Source of the DNA: Streptomyces mirabilis
Lineage (GTDB): Bacteria > Actinomycetota > Actinomycetes > Streptomycetales > Streptomycetaceae
Reading direction: 5' to 3'
Assembly: GCF_018310535.1 (NCBI RefSeq)
Contig: NZ_CP074102.1
Coordinates: 5,456,001 to 5,520,000 of the forward strand
Length of the DNA stretch: 64,000 nucleotides
Shown here: in pieces, positions 9,175-16,553 of the stretch
Numbering within the stretch: the stretch's first letter is position 1
Layout of the letters: each line of letters opens with the position of its first letter
Notes under the pieces: model-generated
What the model saw: the letters and a program-made list of their open reading frames with translations, nothing else
The model's database searches: none
Told to the model about the DNA's origin: nothing
Made by a program: the position numbers and the translations under genes

Positions 9175-9248
9175 TGCGCCGCCAGGGACTCGAACCCCGG
9201 ACCCGCTGATTAAGAGTCAGCTGCTCTAACCAACTGAGCTAGCGGCGC
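9175..9248 (-). tRNA. tRNA-Lys (anticodon CTT)
   Basis: A complete cloverleaf on the minus strand: acceptor arms GCGCCGC and GCGGCGC, D-arm GCTC..GAGC, anticodon loop CTCTTAA with anticodon CTT, and T-arm GGTTCGAGTCC. CCA is not encoded. Its first ten bases overlap the 3' end of the upstream protein gene, which must share its transcript. Confidence 0.97.
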
Positions 9249-9874
9249 CTGCTGACGTCGTAGACCTTAGCATCCTGATCGGCGGGAGGAAAAATCGATA
9301 TCCGCACCGCGGCGGAGGCGGCCGTGCGGGCCGCCCGGACGGCCGCCCACACCAGGATCTCGGGCCCCGGAAGCCACGGATGCCGGGTGTCGGGGGCCAC
9401 CAGCCAGCGGGACGCGAGGTGGGCGACGGGGCTCAGGGCGGGCACGGTCACGGCGTCGCCGACCCCGTGGCAGAGCAGCGGAGGAATGGCGTCGACGCGC
9501 CCGGATTCCCCCGACTCACCCGCCCCCCACTCCTCCCACTCCAGGAGCGACGGCAGGCGCTGTGCGGTGCCCGGCGCGCTGAACAGCAGCATCCGCCCGC
9601 GGTGCACGGCCACCGGGCCGGAGCCCGGCCCCTCGTCCCACATCCGGTCGAGCATCCGCCGGCCGAAGATCGTGGGTACGTTGACGATGTCGAAGGCGGT
9701 GCCGCAGGGCAGGACGACCGGGGCGGTCGGGCGTTCCTCCCAGAGGGTGAGGGTGCTGCGCGGATACGTTCCTGCCGAGGCGAGCCAGGCGGCTCCGTCC
9801 GGGGTGACGCCGGAGACGTCGAACCGGTCGGGCAACGGGGCGGCGGAGCTTGCCGAATTCCGTGTGCTGCTCAT
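9239..9874 (-). CDS. Bifunctional DNA primase/polymerase-like small protein
   Basis: 211 residues from the ATG at 9874. Similar Streptomyces proteins are named after the N-terminal primase-polymerase domain, and segments such as VVLPCGTAFDIVNVP, GRMLLFSAPGTAQRLPSLLEW and RWLVAPDTRHPWLPGPE fit that group. The full acidic catalytic set of a working Prim-Pol enzyme is not evident, so the role may not be enzymatic. The TAG stop lies within the first bases of tRNA-Lys on the same strand. A 16-bp palindrome upstream (9963-9978) may be its operator. Confidence 0.65.
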   Translation of the reverse strand: MSSTRNSASSAAPLPDRFDVSGVTPDGAAWLASAGTYPRSTLTLWEERPTAPVVLPCGTAFDIVNVPTIFGRRMLDRMWDEGPGSGPVAVHRGRMLLFSAPGTAQRLPSLLEWEEWGAGESGESGRVDAIPPLLCHGVGDAVTVPALSPVAHLASRWLVAPDTRHPWLPGPEILVWAAVRAARTAASAAVRISIFPPADQDAKVYDVSRRR

Positions 9875-9962
9875 GCCTGTCAGATCTACCGTCGGTAAGC
9901 ATCCGCCCCCTGAGAGTTGTGAGAACCCGGGACAGAACGCCGGGGAGAGGAGTACCTTGCCC

Positions 9963-9978
9963 CCTGGCATATGCCAGG
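9963..9978. promoter_or_regulatory. Perfect 16-bp palindrome upstream of the Prim-Pol-like gene
   Basis: CCTGGCATATGCCAGG is a perfect inverted repeat with no spacer, about 90 bases upstream of the ATG at 9874. Its form fits a dimeric repressor site, but no regulator is assigned. Confidence 0.4.
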
Positions 9979-9990
9979 CTTCTGGGCTGT

Positions 9991-10019
9991 CAGGGGCGCG
10001 GTGAACTGCGCGACAAGCC
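9991..10019. repeat. Dispersed intergenic repeat, inverted copy
   Basis: CAGGGGCGCGGTGAACTGCG (9991-10010) and the following cgacaagcc are the reverse complement of the block at 3618-3637, with one change inside the repeat. It lies between genes and is not part of one. Confidence 0.55.
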
Positions 10020-10067
10020 CGGGCGGCGGGGGCGACGGAACCCGGCGGCTACACGGAAACGAACGGC

Positions 10068-10451
10068 TCACGCATGGTCGCCCACCCCATGCCCGAGCCC
10101 CCGCCCGTCCCCCTCGACCCCTCGCAACAGATCCCGCCCGAACTCGACCATCTTCTTCGCATAGTCCTCGGTCCACTCGGCCCGCTCGGCGATCGCAGCC
10201 GGCGTAAGCCGGTCGAACCGCCGGGGGTCAGCCAGCTGCGCGGCGGCGATCGCCTGGAACTCCAGCGCCCGATCGGCCGCGGCGCGAAACGCGAGCGTCA
10301 GCTCCGTGGCCCGCGCCAGCAGCGCCCGAGGATCGTCGATCGACTCGAGATCGAAGAAGTGCTCCGGATCACCGGCCGCCTCCGCGGGCTCGAAGAGCAG
10401 GGGCGCGGGGCGTAGCCGCGGTTCGTTCCGACGCGGCGTGGGCTCCGCCAT
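10068..10451 (-). CDS. Conserved hypothetical protein, 127 aa
   Basis: A small protein with an acidic, predicted helical body (DPRALLARATELTLAFRAAADRALEFQ) and a Gly-rich tail. No signal, membrane segment or known domain is visible, and I do not recognise a function. The ATG at 10451 is preceded by GAGGAGAAGAC, a good ribosome binding site. It lies 160 bases downstream of the helicase on the same strand, so it could be the last gene of that operon or a separate unit. Confidence 0.65.
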   Translation of the reverse strand: MAEPTPRRNEPRLRPAPLLFEPAEAAGDPEHFFDLESIDDPRALLARATELTLAFRAAADRALEFQAIAAAQLADPRRFDRLTPAAIAERAEWTEDYAKKMVEFGRDLLRGVEGDGRGLGHGVGDHA

Positions 10452-10611
10452 GTCTTCTCCTCCTCGTACGGTTCAGGGGCCCGCTTCGTGGGTGGGCCAC
10501 CGTCCATTCTCCCCCGTCCGCGCAAGTAGGCCCGTGTGAGCGGACCCGCACAACCGTGCAAGCCGGACCCACGGCCGCCACCCATGGATCCGCTGTGGAT
10601 CCGAGGTGGAT

Positions 10612-11946
10612 CTACGGTCGCCACACCACCCGATGCTCCGCCAGATGCGACAGCACCGCGTGATTGGCCTCCCAGCCGTCGGGAAACTTCACCGTGACCC
10701 CCAGCTGCACCGGCTCCGTCGACGGATGGTCGTCCAGCAGTTCCGTCACTCCCGCCCGGCACACCACGATGCACGCGTGCCGATGCCGCGAGGCGAGGAC
10801 GCACAGCCGCCCCGTCTCCAGGTGGAACGCGGTCGCGTCGGGCCGCCCGGACAGCGGATGCAGCACCACGGTGACGTCGAACTCCCGCCCCTGAAGCCGA
10901 TTCGCCGTGTCGACGGTGACGTCCGCGACCCCGAGGTCGGCGAGCGCCGCCCGTACGGCCGCCGCCTGGTCCCGGTGCGCCGTGCCGACGGCGATCCGGT
11001 CGGCGGTCAGGGGTACCGGTTCCTCCGCCCGCTCCGAGGTGGCCGCACCGCCCCGGTCCAGCAGCCGTCGTACGACCTGGGCCACCGCCCCTACCGCCTC
11101 CGGGTCCGTACGCGGCGTGTGCCGGGCGGGCAGCTCCAGCAGCCCCCAACCCGCCTCCGCCGCCTCGTCGATGACCCGGTCGGGACCCGAACCGTCCGAC
11201 GCCACAGCGAACTTCAGCCGCCGGTCACCATGGCCGGTGCCGCTGCGGAACGGCGTGTATGGGTAGAACGCGTCCGAGACGAGCGGCGCCGCGGAGGCCG
11301 GCAGCCGCCAGGACACCGGGAGGCGGTGCTGCGGCAGGTCGGGGTTGTGGGCGAGCAGTGTCGTCACCGCGGACGCCGACGGGTCGTACGACAGCCCCGC
11401 CCACTGCTCCGAGCCGACGATCGCGAACGGGTCCAACTGCCCGGGGTCGCCCACGAACAGAGCCCGCTCGAAGAGCCCCGCCACGGCCAGCAGCGCGTCC
11501 GACCGCATCTGGTAGGCCTCGTCGACGATCGCGTGCCGCCACGGCTCGACCCCCTTGACGTGGGCCCACTTGGCGGCGGTCGAGACGACCACGTCCAGTC
11601 CGGACAGATCGCCGGCCTTCGTGGACTTGCGGACGTTCGGCAGGTCGTCCAGAGCCTTGTCGTAGGGGTCGGGATCGCTGCTGTGCAAGCGGCCTACCGG
11701 CAGCTCCCCGTTCTTCTCGGCGAGTCGCAGCACCAGGTCGTCGACCTGGGCGTTGGTCTGCGCGATGACCATCAACGGGCGCCCGGCGGAGGCGAGTTCG
11801 AGCGCCGCGCGGACGACGAGGGTGGATTTCCCGGCGCCCGGGGGAGAGTCGACCACGACGCCGCGGTGCGTGCCGTGCAGGGTGTCGTTCAGGATGGCGT
11901 CGGTGGCGCGGCCGGCCGCGGCTCCGGGATCGAAGGCCGTGGTCAC
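10612..11946 (-). CDS. SF1 (Upf1/Dna2-like) ATP-dependent helicase
   Basis: 444 residues with a full superfamily-1 helicase motif series: Walker A SPPGAGKSTL, motif Ia AQTNAQVDDL, Walker B HAIVDEAYQ, motif III VGDPGQLDPF, SWRLP, and motif V VDTANRLQGREFDV. ASRHRHACIVV is the motif VI region. The DEAYQ box and GDPGQL favour the Upf1/Dna2/RecD2 side of the family over UvrD. The GTG at 11946 overlaps the stop of the upstream gene as GTGA, so translation is coupled. It is the third gene of a nuclease-unknown-helicase operon and probably the motor of a DNA or RNA processing complex. Confidence 0.85.
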   Translation of the reverse strand: MTTAFDPGAAAGRATDAILNDTLHGTHRGVVVDSPPGAGKSTLVVRAALELASAGRPLMVIAQTNAQVDDLVLRLAEKNGELPVGRLHSSDPDPYDKALDDLPNVRKSTKAGDLSGLDVVVSTAAKWAHVKGVEPWRHAIVDEAYQMRSDALLAVAGLFERALFVGDPGQLDPFAIVGSEQWAGLSYDPSASAVTTLLAHNPDLPQHRLPVSWRLPASAAPLVSDAFYPYTPFRSGTGHGDRRLKFAVASDGSGPDRVIDEAAEAGWGLLELPARHTPRTDPEAVGAVAQVVRRLLDRGGAATSERAEEPVPLTADRIAVGTAHRDQAAAVRAALADLGVADVTVDTANRLQGREFDVTVVLHPLSGRPDATAFHLETGRLCVLASRHRHACIVVCRAGVTELLDDHPSTEPVQLGVTVKFPDGWEANHAVLSHLAEHRVVWRP

Positions 11947-13547
11947 AGGATGTCCTCCTCCGTCACCGGGTCCGGCCGCGGTACCGCGTCCGGCTCGCCC
12001 GGCGGTCCGCCGTGCGTCCACGGGGTCTCCTCCGGGTCGGGCAGCTTCGCGCCGCCCCGCTGCTCGTGCTCGAAGAGAGTGAAGCAGAGGAGATCCCCCT
12101 TCTCCGGCACGGAGCCGGTCTCGGGTTCCTTGCCGCGCCCCATCTTGTCGACGATCCGCAGGACCACCAGCCCGTCGCCCTCCGATGACTCCTCGTACCC
12201 GACGAACTCGGCCGCCTGCGGCTTTCCGCCCAGCGACCGGTACACCTTCGTCCGCTCCCCGAGGTGCGGCCGGTCGTCCGTGCGCACGGTCACCAGGGGG
12301 CGGGGGCTCGGCCGCTTGCTCTCGCTGTACGCCATGACGACGTCCGTGACCTCACCCGCGAAGGCCTCGCCGACCAGCCGCCGCCCGGCCATGACCAGCG
12401 GATCGTCGAGGGCTTCCTGCGCGTCCAGGCGGCCCTGCTCGCGCTCGCGCGTGGCCAGCTTGTTCGCGGCGGTGACCGCGTCGTCGCGGCGTGGCTGCGG
12501 GGGCTCGCCCGCGGTGATCCGGTCGCGGTGGCCGGTGAACGACCAGCGGTCACGGGTCCACCGGTCGGCCGCGTGGGTGCCCTCGGGGAGCGTCCGCAGC
12601 AGGTCGAGGCCGCGCCACACCGCGTCCCAGGTGGGCCGGGTGATCTGCTCGACGAGGGTGCGGATCTCCCGCTCGGCGGCGGTGAGTTCACCGAGCCGGT
12701 CGTCCGCCTCCAGGCCGTCCTCGGCGGCGGCGAGGGCGGTCCGCGCGCGGTCGTAGCGCTCGATGGCGGGAGCGAGCAGTTTGTTGTCGAAGGCGGGGTC
12801 GGTGGCCGGTCCCGCGGGCGGCCACACGAGCTGTCCCCGGGCATCCCGCCGCAACTCGGCCCGCAGCGCGGCCTGCGCGCCCGACGCACCCTCCGGGGGG
12901 TCGATCCAGGCGAGCAGCGCCCCCAGGTGCTGGTCCTCCAGGCTGCTCTGGCCGGTCGCCCAGTGCCGCGACAGCACGTCGGTGAGGGCGAGCAGCAGGG
13001 CGGAGCCGGGCACCCGGGCCCGCTCCCCGAAGTGCGTCAGCCACCGCCCGAGCAACGGCACCCGGGGCGGCGCCGGATGGGGCGCCTCGGGCTCCTGCTC
13101 CGCGGTGCGCCGAAACCGCATGGAGCGGCCGAGGAGCCGTACGAACTCCACACCCGCGCGGCTCGGCACGATCAGCTGCGGGGCGTCCGCGCACAGTTCG
13201 ACCTCGACCTTGACGCGCTTGCCGGTTTCGGGATCGGTCTCGCTGCGCTCGGCTGCCTCGACGTCGTCGGCATAGGTGTCCACGTACGGCAGTACGACAT
13301 CGGCCAGCTCCGCGAGGAACGCGAACCGCAGGTCGCGGTCCCGGGGTTGGGGCACGACCAGCAGGCGGGGCGCGTCCCGGTCCGTGCCGACCAGTGCCCC
13401 GAGCGGGGCCCCGGCCTCACCCGCGGTGGTCAGCGGTACGAACACCAGGGGCCGCTCGGTGAGATGCCGGTGGCGCACGGTGGCGACGGGCTGGGCCCGC
13501 CCGCTCTCGACGGCCTCCAGCCGGGCGAGGGTGGCGATCAGCGACAA
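11943..13547 (-). CDS. Uncharacterised 534-aa protein of the nuclease-helicase operon
   Basis: I do not recognise this protein. It is soluble and acidic, with a basic HRHL segment near the N-terminus (about residues 27-30), long helical stretches in the middle (RARTALAAAEDGLEADDRL, residues 273-291, and AAEREIRTLVEQI), and a C-terminal beta-rich part (PLVTVRTDDRP, VYRSLGGKPQAAEFVGY, GLVVLRIVDKMGRG). The TTG start at 13547 has GGAGG seven bases upstream. It overlaps the nuclease stop by 10 bases and the helicase start by 4, so all three should be made together, probably as subunits of one complex. Confidence 0.75.
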   Translation of the reverse strand: MSLIATLARLEAVESGRAQPVATVRHRHLTERPLVFVPLTTAGEAGAPLGALVGTDRDAPRLLVVPQPRDRDLRFAFLAELADVVLPYVDTYADDVEAAERSETDPETGKRVKVEVELCADAPQLIVPSRAGVEFVRLLGRSMRFRRTAEQEPEAPHPAPPRVPLLGRWLTHFGERARVPGSALLLALTDVLSRHWATGQSSLEDQHLGALLAWIDPPEGASGAQAALRAELRRDARGQLVWPPAGPATDPAFDNKLLAPAIERYDRARTALAAAEDGLEADDRLGELTAAEREIRTLVEQITRPTWDAVWRGLDLLRTLPEGTHAADRWTRDRWSFTGHRDRITAGEPPQPRRDDAVTAANKLATREREQGRLDAQEALDDPLVMAGRRLVGEAFAGEVTDVVMAYSESKRPSPRPLVTVRTDDRPHLGERTKVYRSLGGKPQAAEFVGYEESSEGDGLVVLRIVDKMGRGKEPETGSVPEKGDLLCFTLFEHEQRGGAKLPDPEETPWTHGGPPGEPDAVPRPDPVTEEDIL

Positions 13548-14779
13548 GGGGCCACCTCCGGGAGGACTTCGCCGGCCGGCTCCGGTCGGCCGGTGGGCGG
13601 TGTCGCATGCCCCCGCAGGGCCTCCGACCGCAGCGCCGCGGCCCTGCGCAGGGCCACGACCGCCGGGTCGTCGGGGTCCCCGGCCGCGCCGTGGGCCGCC
13701 GCCAGGACCTCACCGATCGTCGTCAGCCCGCCCAGCTCGGAGCGGAGCGACCGCCCCAGGGCCGTCACCACGCCCTCGGCGCGGGAGCGGTCGCGGCAGT
13801 GGAAGGCGAGCTCGCAGGCGGCCAGGCACTCGGGGGCGTAGGTCGCGGAGACGGACTCGACGGCGGTCGTCAGGTCGGCGGCCGGGAGGTCGGGGGCGAA
13901 GCAGGTGCCCTCGGGGAGGCTGTCCGCGATGTCCTCGACACGCGTGAGGCGGGCCAGCTGGCGGCGGGTGACCGCGCGCTGCTTGCGGATGTCGACGGCG
14001 GACGCGGTGGGCAGGTTGGAGAAGTCCTTGGGGCAGACCAGCAGGACCCGGTGGCGAACGTCGGGACCGGCATCGCTGTCGCCTAGGCGCGCCGCCACCT
14101 CCTCCAGGGCGAGCACGTACACCGCGGACTGGCGGGCGGCGGCGCCCACCTTCGCCGGGTCCGCGGAGCCGTCCAGCATCGGGAAGGACTTGATCTCGAC
14201 GACCGTCCAGCTTCCGTTCGGGTGGACGACGACGGCGTCCGGCTCCAGGAAGGCGGGGGAGCCCGCGACGTCGAGGGCGAGCATGGGGTGGTCGAGCAGG
14301 GTCCAGGCGCCGGCCGTGGTGGCCTCGCGCAGGGCGAGTGCCGTACGGGCCGCGCGCCCCTCGGGGCCGACCGCGCTCAGGTCGGGGACGACACCGGCCG
14401 CGGGCGGCTCGGCATCCGGGTCCAGCTTCTCGTGCACCAGCCGCAGCAGCTCCGCGCCGCCGTCGGCCTTGACCCGTGCCTCGAACGCGTTCCCCCGCAT
14501 GAAGGCGAACTGGGACTGGCCGAAGGCGGACGGCGAGCCCAGCGCGTCCGCCAGCTTCGCCTTGTCGACACCCGCGCCGTCCAGCAGGGCGCGCCGCTCG
14601 CACCCGGGGTTCGCGGCGAGCGCCGCGAGGGCCCGCGCGTCCAGCGCCTTGGGCGGTACGGCGGGACCGCGCAGCTCAGCGAGCCGCTGTCGCAGCGCCT
14701 TCTCCCGCGTCCGCGGGGGAGGCACCCGGCTCGACTTCGGGCCCGGTTCGGGACTCGCGCTGTCGGGGAATTCGCTCAC
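13538..14779 (-). CDS. PD-(D/E)XK (RecB/Cas4-like) nuclease with candidate Fe-S cysteines
   Basis: 413 residues. The nuclease core reads FLEPDAVVVH then WTVVEIKSFP, giving the D-(x)n-ExK triad of RecB/Cas4-like enzymes. Four cysteines are placed as in Cas4/AddB-type iron-sulfur nucleases: one in PGCERRALL before the core, and later CLAACELAFHC near the C-terminus, with another in GTCFAPDL. The GTG at 14779 lacks a strong ribosome binding site and lies inside the 3' end of the PAP2 gene, so translational coupling is likely. A start about 19 codons later (GTG within SRVPPP) is possible. It is the first gene of the operon with the unknown protein and helicase. Confidence 0.8.
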   Translation of the reverse strand: MSEFPDSASPEPGPKSSRVPPPRTREKALRQRLAELRGPAVPPKALDARALAALAANPGCERRALLDGAGVDKAKLADALGSPSAFGQSQFAFMRGNAFEARVKADGGAELLRLVHEKLDPDAEPPAAGVVPDLSAVGPEGRAARTALALREATTAGAWTLLDHPMLALDVAGSPAFLEPDAVVVHPNGSWTVVEIKSFPMLDGSADPAKVGAAARQSAVYVLALEEVAARLGDSDAGPDVRHRVLLVCPKDFSNLPTASAVDIRKQRAVTRRQLARLTRVEDIADSLPEGTCFAPDLPAADLTTAVESVSATYAPECLAACELAFHCRDRSRAEGVVTALGRSLRSELGGLTTIGEVLAAAHGAAGDPDDPAVVALRRAAALRSEALRGHATPPTGRPEPAGEVLPEVAPCR

Positions 14780-15674
14780 CCGTGGAAGTCTGGCATCCGC
14801 CACTGACAATTGAGGAGCGTGCGCCGTGCGAGGCGCCCGCGACCCACGGGATGCGGGCACTGAGCAGCCCCCGCACGCGGTCCGCCAGCCGCATCACGTA
14901 CGGGGTCAGCAGCAGCCCGATCCCCATCACCGTGGCGCCCGCCACCGCGTCGAGGAAGTAGTGGTTGGCGGTGCCCATCACGACGATCGTGGTCAGCAGC
15001 GGATAGGCGATGCCCGCGAGCCGGACGACGGGCGTGCGGCCGTAGCGCCACAGCATCACTCCGCACCACAGCGACCAGCCCACGTGCAGGCTGGGCATCG
15101 CCGCGTACTGGTTGGTCATGCCGCCGAGGCCGCGCGGCGCGCTCGCCTCGCCGCCCCACCAGCCGTACGAGCTGTACTGGGCCATCGTGTCGACGAAGCC
15201 GTGGCCCGCGGAGAGCAGCCGGGGCGGGCAGGTCGGCATCAACGTGAAGCCGATCAGGCCGATCAGCGTGGATGTCATCAGCCAGGTGCGGGCGGCGCGG
15301 TAGCGCACGGCCCGGGAGCGGAAGAGCCAGATCAGGATCGCGGGCGTCACCAGGTAGTGCAGCGACGCGTACCAGAAGTCGGCGGGGACGCCGAGCCAGG
15401 CCTCGCGGGTGAACAACCTGTTCAGCGGGTGCTCGGCGTTGAGGTGGAGGACCTTCTCGATGCGCAGGATCTCCAGGCCGTGACCGACGGCGTCGTCGGT
15501 GTCGCCCCGGGCGAGCAGCCGGCCCGCCGAGTACGACGCGTACACCATCACGAGCAGCGGCAGCTCGGTCCACCAGCGCAGCCGGGTGTGCGATGCGGCG
15601 GCGCGCAGTTCGGTCCACCGGCGGAGCCGGGCGCGCGGTGCCGCCTCGGTTCGCCGTGCATCGGTCTGCGGCAT
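14676..15674 (-). CDS. PAP2-superfamily membrane protein (phosphatase or transferase)
   Basis: 332 residues with about six membrane segments. The C2 motif appears as PSLH (194-197) and C3 as NHYFLD (His238, Asp242). The PSLH form is typical of the inositol-phosphoryl-ceramide-synthase-like branch of the PAP2 family, which acts on lipid phosphates at the membrane. The ATG at 15674 has GGGGGAGGG at a good distance. The last 35 residues are Arg/Pro/Gly-rich, not conserved in style, and overlap the nuclease gene by about 100 bases in another frame. The N-terminus carries a near-duplicate segment, RLRRWTEL and RLRWWTEL. Confidence 0.8.
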   Translation of the reverse strand: MPQTDARRTEAAPRARLRRWTELRAAASHTRLRWWTELPLLVMVYASYSAGRLLARGDTDDAVGHGLEILRIEKVLHLNAEHPLNRLFTREAWLGVPADFWYASLHYLVTPAILIWLFRSRAVRYRAARTWLMTSTLIGLIGFTLMPTCPPRLLSAGHGFVDTMAQYSSYGWWGGEASAPRGLGGMTNQYAAMPSLHVGWSLWCGVMLWRYGRTPVVRLAGIAYPLLTTIVVMGTANHYFLDAVAGATVMGIGLLLTPYVMRLADRVRGLLSARIPWVAGASHGARSSIVSGGCQTSTGERIPRQRESRTGPEVEPGASPADAGEGAATAAR

Positions 15675-15936
15675 CCGATCGCCCTCCCCCATCTGCTTGC
15701 GTGACCTGTGGTTGTTGCTTGTGTGACCAGCCGATTGCGCCCCGGTGACGCGGCCATCCGATTTTACGGTGTATGTGAATGGCTTAAGGAGGCGGCCCCT
15801 GGTCGTCAAAGACGCAGAGATCGCCCGCCGGGTTGCCCGACGCGGGGGTGAGACATGATGGGATCACCCATCTCTCAGGTCCGCGTCTCTTCCTCGTCCC
15901 GCACGTCCTCCACGCGAACCGGAAAGGCTTCTCTTC

Positions 15937-16533
15937 ATGGCACCGCGCATCCTGCTGGCCCGGCACGGTCAGACGGAGTGGTCACTGTCCGGCAAGCACA
16001 CCGGCAGGACCGACATCCCGCTCCTGGAAGAGGGCCGACGCGGCGCCAAGGTGCTGGGGGAGCGACTGCACCGGGCCCCCTTCGACGGACTCTCGGGGGT
16101 CGAGGTGCGCACCAGTCCGCTGGCACGCGCGCGTGAGACGTGCGAACTGGCCGGCTTCGGCGAGCGTGCCACCACCTGGGACACGCTCATGGAGTGGGAC
16201 TACGGCGCGTACGAGGGCATGACCCCGGCCGAGATCCAGGCGGTCCGCCCGGGCTGGTTCATCTGGCGCGACGGCGTCCCCGAGGGGGAGACCCTGGAGC
16301 AGGTCACCGCGCGCGCGGACGAGGTCGTCGCCTGGGCCCGCGCGGAGGACCGGGATGTGCTGGTCTTCGCGCACGGGCACATCCTGCGCTCGATCGGCGC
16401 CCGCTGGCTCGGCCTCCCGCTCGACTTCGCGGCCCGTATCCGCCTCAACCCGACCTCGCTGTCGGTGCTCGGCTGGGCCTATGGAGAGCCCGCGATCGAG
16501 GCGTGGAACGACTGCGGGCACCTGACCACTTAG
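15937..16533 (+). CDS. Histidine phosphatase family protein
   Basis: 198 residues. The N-terminal [10 protein letters not shown] motif (Arg9, His10) gives the phosphate-accepting histidine. The later VFAHGHILR provides the second histidine of the phosphoglycerate-mutase-like fold. This is a soluble enzyme that removes phosphate from a small molecule or protein. The substrate is not deducible. It stands alone, divergent from the PAP2 gene and convergent with the NsdA-like regulator 20 bases downstream. Confidence 0.88.
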   Translation: MAPRILLARHGQTEWSLSGKHTGRTDIPLLEEGRRGAKVLGERLHRAPFDGLSGVEVRTSPLARARETCELAGFGERATTWDTLMEWDYGAYEGMTPAEIQAVRPGWFIWRDGVPEGETLEQVTARADEVVAWARAEDRDVLVFAHGHILRSIGARWLGLPLDFAARIRLNPTSLSVLGWAYGEPAIEAWNDCGHLTT

Positions 16534-16553
16534 GCGCCGACCGGCGGCCGGGA

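Noticed and set aside
10606..12756. 716-codon plus-strand frame opposite the helicase operon
   Set aside because: Translation is typical antisense of high-GC coding DNA, and all helicase motifs are on the other strand.
13538..14779. Cas4 identity for the RecB-like nuclease
   Set aside because: The fold and cysteines are Cas4-like, but no array, Cas1 or Cas2 is present, so it is called only by family.
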